A stretch of 64,000 nucleotides of DNA from Treponema rectale (GTDB lineage Bacteria; Spirochaetota; Spirochaetia; Treponematales; Treponemataceae): NCBI RefSeq assembly GCF_014202035.1, contig NZ_JACHFR010000003.1:124001-188000 (forward strand), in the 5' to 3' direction. Made by a program: the position numbers and the translations under genes. The notes below the pieces were generated by a model, which ran no database searches, was not told where the DNA came from, and was given only the letters and a program-made list of their open reading frames with translations. Below are positions 53,689 to 61,546 of the stretch, piece after piece. How positions within the stretch are numbered: position 1 is the stretch's first letter; the number at the start of each line of letters is the position of its first letter.

Positions 53689-54717
53689 TTATCTCTGTAC
53701 GCGACCGGAACCGTCACCGCCGGCAAGAGTCTGTACTTCTGCTACGCTTACCATGTTGAAGTCACCTTCGATAGAGTGCTTGAGACAGCTTGCAGCTACT
53801 GCAAATTCAATTGTTTCCTGATTTGCATAGTTGTTTGTACATGCGTAGATAAGTCCTCCGCCGAAACTGTCACCGCCTCCTACGCGGTCAACTATTTTCA
53901 TATTGTATTCTTTTGAGAAGAAGCTTTCTTTAGTTTTTCCGTCATAAAGCATTCCTGCCCAGTTGTTTTCACTTGCAGAAATTGAAGTGCGGAGAGTAAT
54001 TGCTACTTTCTTGAAACCGAATCTTTCCGTAAGTTTTGCTGCAACTTCCTTGTAGCCTTCCTTGTTGAGCTTTCCGCTGGTTACGTCTGTAGCTTCTGAT
54101 TTTATTCCGAATACGTCATTTGCATCTTCTTCGTTAGATATACATACATCTACGTACTTGCAGAGTTCACCCATAACCTGTCCGGCCTTCTCTTTAGTCC
54201 AGAGCTTCTTGCGGTAGTTAAGGTCACAGCTTACGGTAATTCCCTTTTCACGGGCTTTTTTACATGCTTCGAGACAGATTTCTGCAACGTTGTCGCCTAA
54301 TGCCGGGGTAATTCCAGTAAAGTGGAACCATGATGCACCTTCAAAAATCTTGTCCCAGTCAAAATCTTCTTTTGAGGCAAGGGCTATTGAAGAACCTGCG
54401 CGGTCATATATTACTTTTGAAGGACGCTGGGAAGCTCCTTTTTCAAGATAGTAGATTCCTACGCGCGGGCCGCCTCTTGTAATAAAGCTTGTGTCTACAC
54501 CAAAACGGCGGAGACTGTTTACTGCAGCCTGTCCGATTTCGTGAGCAGGAAGTTTGGTTACGAATGCGGTATCAAGTCCGTAGTTGGCAAGAGAAACAGA
54601 AACGTTTGCTTCTCCTCCTCCGAATGTTGCTCCATAATTTTCTGCCTGAACAAAACGGTAATAACCTTCCGGTGCAAGGCGGAGCATGATTTCTCCGAAT
54701 GTTACGATTTTTCCCAT
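53689..54717 (-). CDS. kdgK: PfkB-family sugar kinase, probable 2-keto-3-deoxygluconate kinase
   Basis: 342 residues. The PfkB pattern runs from VTFGEIMLRLAPEGYYRFVQ and FGGGEANVSVSLANYGLDTAFVTKLP to the C-terminal signature DRVGGGDSFGGGLIYA, in which the Asp is the catalytic base. The RAGSSIALASKEDFDW region and adjacency to KDPG aldolase support KdgK, which turns 2-keto-3-deoxygluconate from pectin or uronates into KDPG. It is 2 bp downstream of eda. A terminator ends it at 53608-53653. Confidence 0.88.
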   Translation of the reverse strand: MGKIVTFGEIMLRLAPEGYYRFVQAENYGATFGGGEANVSVSLANYGLDTAFVTKLPAHEIGQAAVNSLRRFGVDTSFITRGGPRVGIYYLEKGASQRPSKVIYDRAGSSIALASKEDFDWDKIFEGASWFHFTGITPALGDNVAEICLEACKKAREKGITVSCDLNYRKKLWTKEKAGQVMGELCKYVDVCISNEEDANDVFGIKSEATDVTSGKLNKEGYKEVAAKLTERFGFKKVAITLRTSISASENNWAGMLYDGKTKESFFSKEYNMKIVDRVGGGDSFGGGLIYACTNNYANQETIEFAVAASCLKHSIEGDFNMVSVAEVQTLAGGDGSGRVQR

Positions 54718-54719
54718 GA

Positions 54720-55358
54720 TTAACCTCTTATTTCTTTAACGATATTGCTTGCTTCGCGGGTAAGACGTTCGATTTCCGCAAAGTTTCCTGCATTTATAAG
54801 GTCGCCCTTAACCATCCAGCTTCCTCCGCAGGCAAGAATCTTGTCACATGCAAGGTAATCCTTTACGTTGTTTGCATTGATTCCACCTGTAGGCATGAAT
54901 TTCATCATTGTGTACGGGGCACTCATGGCCTTTATCATTTTGAGTCCCCCTGCATTTTCTGCCGGGAAGAATTTTACTACATCAAGCCCGAAACCTAATG
55001 CCATTTCAAGTTCTGTAGGAGTCATTATGCCTGGTGTTACCGGATAGCCTTTGTTAATGCAGTGTTCAACAACCTTCGGATTGAATCCCGGAGAAACGAT
55101 GAATTTTGCACCGGCATCAACAGCACGGTCGGCCTGTTCTGGAGTAAGGATTGTGCCTGCTCCCACAAACATTTCAGGGAATTTTTTTGCGATTGCACGG
55201 ATGCTTTCTTCTGCCGCATCTGTTCTGAATGTAACTTCTGCACATGGAAGACCGCCCTTTATAAGGCTTTCTGCCAGAGGCTGTGCGTCGTCTGCTTTAT
55301 TCAGTACAACAACCGGAACAATGCCGGTTTTACCTATCTGTCTGAGCGTATCGTTCAT
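54720..55358 (-). CDS. eda: KDPG / KHG aldolase
   Basis: 212 residues, the usual size. It cleaves 2-keto-3-deoxy-6-phosphogluconate to pyruvate and glyceraldehyde-3-phosphate. The Schiff-base lysine is K129 in DVVKFFPAE, the general-acid glutamate E41 in CAEVTFRT, and MPTGGINANN gives the phosphate site. First gene of the eda-kdgK unit, with Shine-Dalgarno GTGAGG. A GTGACT/TACAGT promoter lies at 55379-55407. Lack of edd nearby suggests it serves uronate rather than gluconate breakdown. Confidence 0.93.
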   Translation of the reverse strand: MNDTLRQIGKTGIVPVVVLNKADDAQPLAESLIKGGLPCAEVTFRTDAAEESIRAIAKKFPEMFVGAGTILTPEQADRAVDAGAKFIVSPGFNPKVVEHCINKGYPVTPGIMTPTELEMALGFGLDVVKFFPAENAGGLKMIKAMSAPYTMMKFMPTGGINANNVKDYLACDKILACGGSWMVKGDLINAGNFAEIERLTREASNIVKEIRG

Positions 55359-55378
55359 AAAAACCTCACTTTACATAA

Positions 55379-55407
55379 ACTGTAGTGCCTTTTTAAAAAA
55401 AAGTCAC
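55379..55407 (-). promoter_or_regulatory. eda-kdgK promoter
   Basis: On the minus strand GTGACT (55407-55402), 17-bp spacer, TACAGT (55384-55379). The 20-bp repeats at 55411-55470 begin just upstream of its -35 box, as activator sites do. Confidence 0.45.
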
Positions 55408-55410
55408 GCA

Positions 55411-55470
55411 AAATTTGGTTTCAAAGTGAAAAATTTGATTCTAAATAACTAAATTTGATATCAGATTTAG
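55411..55470. promoter_or_regulatory. three 20-bp-period operator-like direct repeats
   Basis: AAATTTG begins at exactly 55411, 55431 and 55451. The consensus is AAATTTGRTWTCNRA. The third copy extends to a near-perfect 22-bp palindrome (55449-55470, centre TGATATCA). Two helical turns separate successive copies, so all face the same side of the DNA. They lie about 40 to 100 bp upstream of the predicted eda start of transcription. Confidence 0.7.
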
Positions 55471-55506
55471 TTTCCTGATGCAGAGTGATGATATATTTTT
55501 TTAAGA

Positions 55507-55544
55507 TGATATCAATTTTATAAAAGTGATATCACTTTTATAAA
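55507..55544. promoter_or_regulatory. TGATATCA sites including a 28-bp perfect palindrome
   Basis: TGATATCA occurs at 55507-55514 and 55527-55534 (20 bp apart) as well as in the repeat at 55456-55463. The second copy is the centre of an uninterrupted 28-bp palindrome (55517-55544). The sites lie 18 bp upstream of the TTGACA box of the GH43 operon. Confidence 0.75.
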
Positions 55545-55561
55545 GAAATATTAATTTTTTC

Positions 55562-55629
55562 TTGACATATCAAAAAACTGGGCTGAAAATATTGTGAAAA
55601 GGTTTTCAATAAATTGTTATCAAACGTTT
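55562..55629 (+). promoter_or_regulatory. GH43-operon promoter region with LacI-like sites
   Basis: A consensus TTGACA (55562-55567) is present, but the -10 is weak (AT-rich candidates at 55585-55595), which suits an activated promoter. Just downstream are two LacI/CcpA-like palindromes: TGAAAAGGTTTTCA (55595-55608) and a site centred on AAACGTTT (55622-55629). They could bind a repressor. Confidence 0.5.
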
Positions 55630-55675
55630 ATTTTGGTTAATGAAAGCATTTAAAAAAAGGAGGACATAAAAAAAG

Positions 55676-57325
55676 ATGAGGAAAGTTTCTGCTTTTCTTG
55701 CGGCTGCATTCCTGTTTTCTTCCTGCTCGCTCGTTGATAATGGTACGGCGGATGTTTCGACCTATAACTACGGGTATGTGACGCAGGATGGAAAGAGTGT
55801 TGTTGCAACAGGAATCAGAACGCTTGATACGGACGGCAATGAACTTTTTGGTTCAGGCGGCTGTATGGTTCAGGCGGGAGAGTATTTTTACTGGTATGGT
55901 GAACATCGCTTTGCCAATTATGGTTTTCTTGGAACTTCCTGCTACCGGTCGAAGGATTTGGTTCACTGGGAGAACCGCGGAGATATTGTCCGGTGGGACA
56001 TTAATGACTGCGGTACTATTCTTGCCGGAGGAAAGGACGGTTCAATCATCGTTGAACGCCCTAAAGTCATTTACAACAAAAAATACGGCTATTATGTAAT
56101 GTGGGGACATCTTGACCGCGGTTACGGACTTGCAGGTGTTGTTGTCTGCAAGGGAAACAGTCCTGATAATACAGACGGCAGCTGGGAATATGTAGACTGG
56201 TTCCGTCCTTTTGACGGTTCTAAGTTTAATGTCCATGAAAACGGAAGTTACGGTGATTCTGCTTACTATGATGATGAGGGAGTTCATGGAACAGATCCTT
56301 ACGGATACATGAGCCGGGACTGTACGCTTTTTGTTGATGATGACGGAACTGCTTATTTTGCAGGTTCTTATGCAGAAAATCAGTACATGCATATCTATCG
56401 TCTTACAGATGATTATCTCCATATAGATGAATCTTACTGGCCTACGGATAATACTCTTTCTGCTACTGCAAGAGAAGCTCCATGTCTTTTCCGCGAAGGA
56501 GACGTATATTACATGATAAGTTCCGGTACTGCAGGATGGACTTCTACCATTACAACACTTCAGTATGCCTATGACATAAGGGGACCATGGTCTTCAACAC
56601 TTACAATCGGTGATACAACTTATGTCGGACAGCTTTCTCAGTCTGACCGTTCGCAGCCTGCCTATGTATTTAAGCTTGAAGCAACTGATGGAAGCGGAAA
56701 CTACGACTGGATTTATATGGGTGACCGCTGGGGACCTGCATTTGGAGGAAGTTCTCCGTATGACAGCCAGTATGTATGGTGCGAACTTTATCTCAATAAA
56801 GGCAGTTCCCACATGTATTTCAGTGAAGCCCTTCTGGTTGACATAAAGCACGGGGATGTTTCTTCTCCGACTTACTATAAGCTTCAGGACAGGGCTGGCG
56901 GATACATTTACAGTGCTGATACTTCATTTGCCGGACTTAATCCTCAGCGCGTAACTTCGCTGGATAATGTGTACAAGGGACAGTGGCGTTTTTATCCTGT
57001 AGGTGATGCTTACATGATTATCAACCGCTGGAGCGGAATGTGTCTTTCAGTCGTCGATGATGCCCTTAATTCAAGACTCGTTCTTGCAAGCCGTGATTAT
57101 ACAGATACTAAACAGCTGTGGTACATAGATGATTATTCAACTCCATATAACAAAATCAGGAGTAAGTATTCAGGCTATTACATTTCTGACAGCCATCCGA
57201 TTACAGGCGGTGTTGCCCAGAGTTCATGGGGATACAGAAATCCTGGCTGGACTCATGACAGTACGATTGAATCAAATGAAAAATATACGCGCATAAATTA
57301 TATGGCGTTTAAAGTGACACAGTAG
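55676..57325 (+). CDS. GH43-family lipoprotein with ricin-like C-terminal domain
   Basis: 549 residues with RBS AAAGGAGG. The lipobox LFSSC lipidates C17. The five-bladed propeller (about 45-385) resembles exo-beta-1,3-galactanases of GH43 (subfamily 24-like): E127 in IVERPKVIYN, D215 in SRDCTLFVDDDG and E267 in AREAPCLF match its three conserved acidic positions; a nearby Gln in QLSQSDRSQPAY (Q322 or Q327) fits the glutamine base known for that subfamily. A C-terminal ricin-type beta-trefoil (about 398-549: YYKLQDRAGGYIYS, QWRFYPVGDAYMI) probably binds sugar. Likely substrate: side-chain galactan or arabinogalactan; this is inference. First of a six-gene operon. Confidence 0.85.
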   Translation: MRKVSAFLAAAFLFSSCSLVDNGTADVSTYNYGYVTQDGKSVVATGIRTLDTDGNELFGSGGCMVQAGEYFYWYGEHRFANYGFLGTSCYRSKDLVHWENRGDIVRWDINDCGTILAGGKDGSIIVERPKVIYNKKYGYYVMWGHLDRGYGLAGVVVCKGNSPDNTDGSWEYVDWFRPFDGSKFNVHENGSYGDSAYYDDEGVHGTDPYGYMSRDCTLFVDDDGTAYFAGSYAENQYMHIYRLTDDYLHIDESYWPTDNTLSATAREAPCLFREGDVYYMISSGTAGWTSTITTLQYAYDIRGPWSSTLTIGDTTYVGQLSQSDRSQPAYVFKLEATDGSGNYDWIYMGDRWGPAFGGSSPYDSQYVWCELYLNKGSSHMYFSEALLVDIKHGDVSSPTYYKLQDRAGGYIYSADTSFAGLNPQRVTSLDNVYKGQWRFYPVGDAYMIINRWSGMCLSVVDDALNSRLVLASRDYTDTKQLWYIDDYSTPYNKIRSKYSGYYISDSHPITGGVAQSSWGYRNPGWTHDSTIESNEKYTRINYMAFKVTQ

Positions 57326-57336
57326 GGGGTACAGTG

Positions 57337-58440
57337 ATGAAATTGTTTTCTAAAAAAAGTGTCACTGCGGTATTATCAGCAGCAGCCCTTTTATTTACAT
57401 CCTGTGATTCACTTGCTGATGATGTTCTTGTTGAACCTAGTGACTGGAGTGAAGGTGTAATGGAAACTCCTTATTACCTTATGTCTTCCATTGGTGCAAA
57501 TATGTACATTTCCAGTGATTCTCTTCATCTTGCATGGAGTGATGACGGACTTACATGGACTGCCTTTAATTCTAACGGTGCAGTGCAGACTACTAATTCC
57601 GGTTCCAATCATTATCGTGATCCGAGTATTTTCAGACTGAACGACGGAACCTTTGTTCTTCTGGCTGCAGACTTTACAAGTTCAGGAGAAATCCAGGATC
57701 TTGGAAGCCGTTCAGATTTAAATTACTGGGGTCATCCTAAAAGTACAATTTATGTTGCTTTCAGTAATGATCTGATTAACTGGACGAAAGGTCATTTCTT
57801 AAAGCTTACGGAAGGTACCGGAAAAGACGGTGCTGTACGTCACTGCTGGTCTCCCCGTGCTGTCTATAATAAGCAGTATAAGTGTTATGACATTTACTGG
57901 ATTGGTGATAATGAAGAAGGGGTTAATGAAGTTTATCTTACACAGACTTATGATTTTTATTCCGTAAAGTCTCTTAAGGATAATGTAATTTATTCTCCGG
58001 GATGTTCCGTAATAAATGCAGCTGTTGTGAAAAGCGGTTCTTCTTATTACCTCTTTGCCCGCGATGATGATGTAGATTTTGCTACAGGTTCAGGCGGAGA
58101 TATCCAGGTCGCTAAATCAGAAAGATGGGGTAAGGGCTTTACCCGTATTTCTTCTGATTACATAAACAGGGTTAACGGTCAGTTTACTCCCGAAAACGTA
58201 ATGTATCCATGTGTCTATAAACTTAAGGATAATAATACCTGGGTAATGCATGTTAATAAGAAAAATGATCCTACGACATTTTCTACTTATGTAACGACAG
58301 ACATTTCAGATACTTCAAGCTGGAAGGCAGCTTCTGCAGCAGATCCTGCTTTAACCTTTACTCTTCCCGGTGCAAATATTGATACATCAGTTGTCATGAT
58401 TACTCAGGAAGAATTTGATGCACTGGATGCTGTGTACTAA
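57337..58440 (+). CDS. GH43-like propeller lipoprotein
   Basis: 367 residues from ATG 57337 (GGGGG six bases upstream; GTG at 57334 is a poorer start). The lipobox FTSC lipidates C23. A propeller with the GH43 first-blade motif YRDPSIFR (D95) and blade repeats AFSNDLINWT, CWSPRAVYN, AKSERWGKGFT, TTDISDTSSW. CWSPR differs from the usual WAPE/D pattern. The family is GH43-like; specificity is unknown. 11 bp after the preceding gene. Confidence 0.78.
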   Translation: MKLFSKKSVTAVLSAAALLFTSCDSLADDVLVEPSDWSEGVMETPYYLMSSIGANMYISSDSLHLAWSDDGLTWTAFNSNGAVQTTNSGSNHYRDPSIFRLNDGTFVLLAADFTSSGEIQDLGSRSDLNYWGHPKSTIYVAFSNDLINWTKGHFLKLTEGTGKDGAVRHCWSPRAVYNKQYKCYDIYWIGDNEEGVNEVYLTQTYDFYSVKSLKDNVIYSPGCSVINAAVVKSGSSYYLFARDDDVDFATGSGGDIQVAKSERWGKGFTRISSDYINRVNGQFTPENVMYPCVYKLKDNNTWVMHVNKKNDPTTFSTYVTTDISDTSSWKAASAADPALTFTLPGANIDTSVVMITQEEFDALDAVY

Positions 58441-58452
58441 GGAGTCGGTAAG

Positions 58453-59733
58453 ATGAAAAAAGTTTTAATACTAACAGTTGCTGCTTCCTGTGCCTTTGCT
58501 TTCTTTTCCTGCAGGGAAAGTCCTTCTGTTGAAAACGGAGCAATTACAGCATCAGGAAACAGTCAGAATGCTTCAACTGTGAATACAAACGGAACCCCGT
58601 GGAAGGATACTTCCGGTAAAACCATTCAGACTCATGATTCAATTCTTCATTATCAGGGAAAATATTACTGGTATGGTCTTGATTATGAGAGCAACCTTAT
58701 AAACACGGGTTGTGATGCAAATGGCTTCAGGGCTGTAAAGTGCTATGAAAGTGAAGACCTTGTTAACTGGACGCTTAAGAATAATGTTCTTACATGTAAT
58801 ACTTCAGCTTTACTTGCAAACTGTGACCTTAACAACATTCAGGTTGTATATAATCCGAATACTCATAAGTTTGTAATGTGGGCCGGCTACAATAAGTCTT
58901 ATGTGGGAACAAGCGGTCTTAATTTTGGCGCAATAAGAACAACTCATAACCGCCTTTATACAATGGCAAATATTGTTGCAACAAGTAATTCTCCTTATGG
59001 AAATTTTGAGATTGCAAACAGTTTCTTCTATCTTCACGGCGGAACTACGCAGACATCTCTCTTTGTTGATGAAGACGGAACCGGCTACAGCATGGGATGG
59101 GCTAATAAAGATAATTCATGGAGATTTTATATAGACCGCCTTTCAGATGATTATCTTGGAACCTCTTCTACAGTTGCAGAGCTTTATCCTGAGACAGAAA
59201 TTGGAAGAGCTTCTGTCGTAAAATACGGAAACTTTTACTATCTGTTTATGGGTGCCTTTATCGGAGAACTTGATGATGCAACATACAACAGTGTAGGCTC
59301 TGCATCCCGCGTTGACAGCTGGATGACGAATAAAAACGGTTCTACTACAAATCAGTCTAATGACGGTTTCATTAACTATCACTTTACGTACTTTGATTTT
59401 TACAGAGACAGTGCAATTTCAAAGCCGATGGGATATACCGGCGTAAGGGTTGCATTTGCTTCAAGCATGGACGGCAGCTGGAGTGATTACGGTTCATTCG
59501 GTCCTGATGATTCAAGCTGTGAATTCAGTTCTGTGCTTAAGATTCAGGGAACGGAAGAAACCAGTTACATGCTCATGTTCAATAAATGGAATACGGCAGA
59601 TTTAAGTGAAAGCGGTTATGTCTGGTATCCTGTTTTCTTTAATAAAGTATCTCCTCAATTCAGTTATCCTGAATTTGAAGAGTATCAGGATATTACCATC
59701 AATGCTGCTAAAGGCACTGTAACTGCAGAGTAA
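58453..59733 (+). CDS. GH43-like lipoprotein lacking the three acidic catalytic positions
   Basis: 426 residues. The lipobox AFFSC lipidates C20. It aligns over the propeller with the first gene of the operon: NNIQVVYN (for ERPKVIYN), TQTSLFVDEDG (for RDCTLFVDDDG), GRASVVKYGNFYY (for EAPCLFREGDVYY). The three acidic positions E127, D215 and E267 of that enzyme are here N127, Q200 and G251. It is thus probably a catalytically inactive, sugar-binding paralog. 12 bp after the preceding gene. Confidence 0.8.
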   Translation: MKKVLILTVAASCAFAFFSCRESPSVENGAITASGNSQNASTVNTNGTPWKDTSGKTIQTHDSILHYQGKYYWYGLDYESNLINTGCDANGFRAVKCYESEDLVNWTLKNNVLTCNTSALLANCDLNNIQVVYNPNTHKFVMWAGYNKSYVGTSGLNFGAIRTTHNRLYTMANIVATSNSPYGNFEIANSFFYLHGGTTQTSLFVDEDGTGYSMGWANKDNSWRFYIDRLSDDYLGTSSTVAELYPETEIGRASVVKYGNFYYLFMGAFIGELDDATYNSVGSASRVDSWMTNKNGSTTNQSNDGFINYHFTYFDFYRDSAISKPMGYTGVRVAFASSMDGSWSDYGSFGPDDSSCEFSSVLKIQGTEETSYMLMFNKWNTADLSESGYVWYPVFFNKVSPQFSYPEFEEYQDITINAAKGTVTAE

Positions 59734-59747
59734 AGGAGAGAAGCGTC

Positions 59748-61538
59748 ATGAAAAAAATTATTGCTGAAACAATAGCTTTCCTTTTAGGTTTTAATGCATT
59801 ATTCACTTCATGTTCACAGTCAGATCATAAATTTATTATGACTGAAGACAGGGGACTTGCAATTGCGTCTCTGGAAATAGATCATGACAGTATTTACATG
59901 CAGGGAAACAAGGGAAAAACTCAGGCATCTCTTTCCGTAACATACAGTCCGTCTCTTGCTCAGGATACGCTTATTTACTGGTCTTCTTCGGATGAAAATG
60001 TAGCTTCCGTTTCTGATACAAATCTGACGACCTGTACGGTTACGCTTCAGGGTACGGGAAAAGCTGTTATTACTGCTTCTTCGTATTCTGGTTCTGCAAA
60101 GGCTCAGTGTGTCGTAGAAGGAATCCTTGATGAAACACCAGCCTTTGAAGTTGCAGACATTACTGTTACTCCTTATGCAAACAATATTGAACTTACATGG
60201 AAAAATCCAAGTGACAATGCAGAGAACCTTTATGGAATCCGTGCAGATATTTATGCCGGAGATAAGGCTGAGGGTACTCCTGTAAAAAGTGTTGAACTTG
60301 AAGGAGCAGGGGAAGGTAAAGTTTATTCAGAGAGAATCAGAGATTTAACCCCTGAAACTGAATACTGTATAAGCGTACGTTCCCTTACTGTAAATGCAAT
60401 TTTAAGTGATGAAGCAAAAGAGGCTACCTTTACAACCCTCGCAGCTGATGATGAAGCTCCTGCGGCAGTTACTGATGCTGTCATTGGTTCTGTATCTGCA
60501 GAAAATGTGGTTGTAAAGTGGACGGATTCTGCCAGCGATGATGTATGGTATATTGCCGTTTATGCTTATGATGCTTCAGATGAAGAAATTGATTTCGTAA
60601 AGGTATTGCCGGGTAATGAAAGCTGTACAGTTGCCGGAGTTTCAGATGACAGTGATAAATATACATATAAGATTGTTGTCGTGGACAATAATTTTAATGT
60701 GTCATCTGAAGTTTCGCTGGTATATTATAACGGAGCACATGTTTCTGCTCTTACGGCTGCACCTTCAACAGAGTATTCAGGTCTCTTAAGTCTTGCATGG
60801 ACTGATCCTGAAGAAGATTTTGATCATCATTCAATAACACTTTCTTCTGAAGGACAGGAAGATATTGTAGTTGAATCTGTTGCAGCGGGAGTTCAGAAAT
60901 ATGACTTTGCAGGCCTTGTTCCTGGTGCACTTTATTATGTAACGGTTTCTACATTTGATTCAGAAGGAGAACCGACTGGAACCTCAGGAACGCGCTCTTA
61001 TGCTTCAAAAATACAGATCAGATTTTACAGCCGTGAAAGTGCAGGCTTCATGGTTGTAACTTCTGCAAAATCATTTAAGACTCAGGACGGCAGTTCTGCT
61101 GCTTACAGTTACAAGTGGCTTAAAATGCCGGCCCTTGATGGAAGCACTGAATTTACTTATGACGGTGACAGTGGAAAAACAGGAACAGTTCCTACATATT
61201 CAATTATGGCTCAGGGAATAGATGGCAGTGCTTCAGGACAGTACATATATCTTACATCGAATGATTCTTCCGTAACAGGAGGAACGTCATCGACTGAAGC
61301 TCCTTTGACAATCTGTACTGCTGATGATGTTGATGCTGAAAGGCTTTCCTTTGCAACATTTATTTCTGCTGCAGTAGATGCAGATGATTCCAAATATAAA
61401 GCTTTACGCTTTAAAGAAAACTACTATCAGCTTGGTTCAACTTCTTCAAAAGTCATATACAGGACAAGTGCCGGTGCTGCAGGATATACCAGATGGCACT
61501 GGACTATTACTGAAGAAGTTTCAACACCTGAGGACTAG
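59748..61538 (+). CDS. surface lipoprotein with Ig-like and FN3 repeats
   Basis: 596 residues. The lipobox LFTSC lipidates C22. A bacterial Ig-like (Big_2) module (about 35-125: YWSSSDENVASVSD, GTGKAVITASS) is followed by three fibronectin-III-like modules (about 130-225, 230-325 and 330-420; ELTWKNPSDN, VVKWTDSASD, SLAWTDPEED as the Trp-strand of each). The last 170 residues (RFYSRESAGFMVV to WHWTITEEV) are beta-rich, perhaps a carbohydrate-binding module. It could present a binding head away from the surface. 14 bp after the preceding gene. Confidence 0.75.
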   Translation: MKKIIAETIAFLLGFNALFTSCSQSDHKFIMTEDRGLAIASLEIDHDSIYMQGNKGKTQASLSVTYSPSLAQDTLIYWSSSDENVASVSDTNLTTCTVTLQGTGKAVITASSYSGSAKAQCVVEGILDETPAFEVADITVTPYANNIELTWKNPSDNAENLYGIRADIYAGDKAEGTPVKSVELEGAGEGKVYSERIRDLTPETEYCISVRSLTVNAILSDEAKEATFTTLAADDEAPAAVTDAVIGSVSAENVVVKWTDSASDDVWYIAVYAYDASDEEIDFVKVLPGNESCTVAGVSDDSDKYTYKIVVVDNNFNVSSEVSLVYYNGAHVSALTAAPSTEYSGLLSLAWTDPEEDFDHHSITLSSEGQEDIVVESVAAGVQKYDFAGLVPGALYYVTVSTFDSEGEPTGTSGTRSYASKIQIRFYSRESAGFMVVTSAKSFKTQDGSSAAYSYKWLKMPALDGSTEFTYDGDSGKTGTVPTYSIMAQGIDGSASGQYIYLTSNDSSVTGGTSSTEAPLTICTADDVDAERLSFATFISAAVDADDSKYKALRFKENYYQLGSTSSKVIYRTSAGAAGYTRWHWTITEEVSTPED

Positions 61539-61546
61539 GGGAGGAT

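Noticed and set aside
55411-55470. Short CRISPR-like array
   Set aside because: Only seven to thirteen bases are conserved per 20-bp unit; there are no distinct spacers, no cas genes and the units sit at a promoter.
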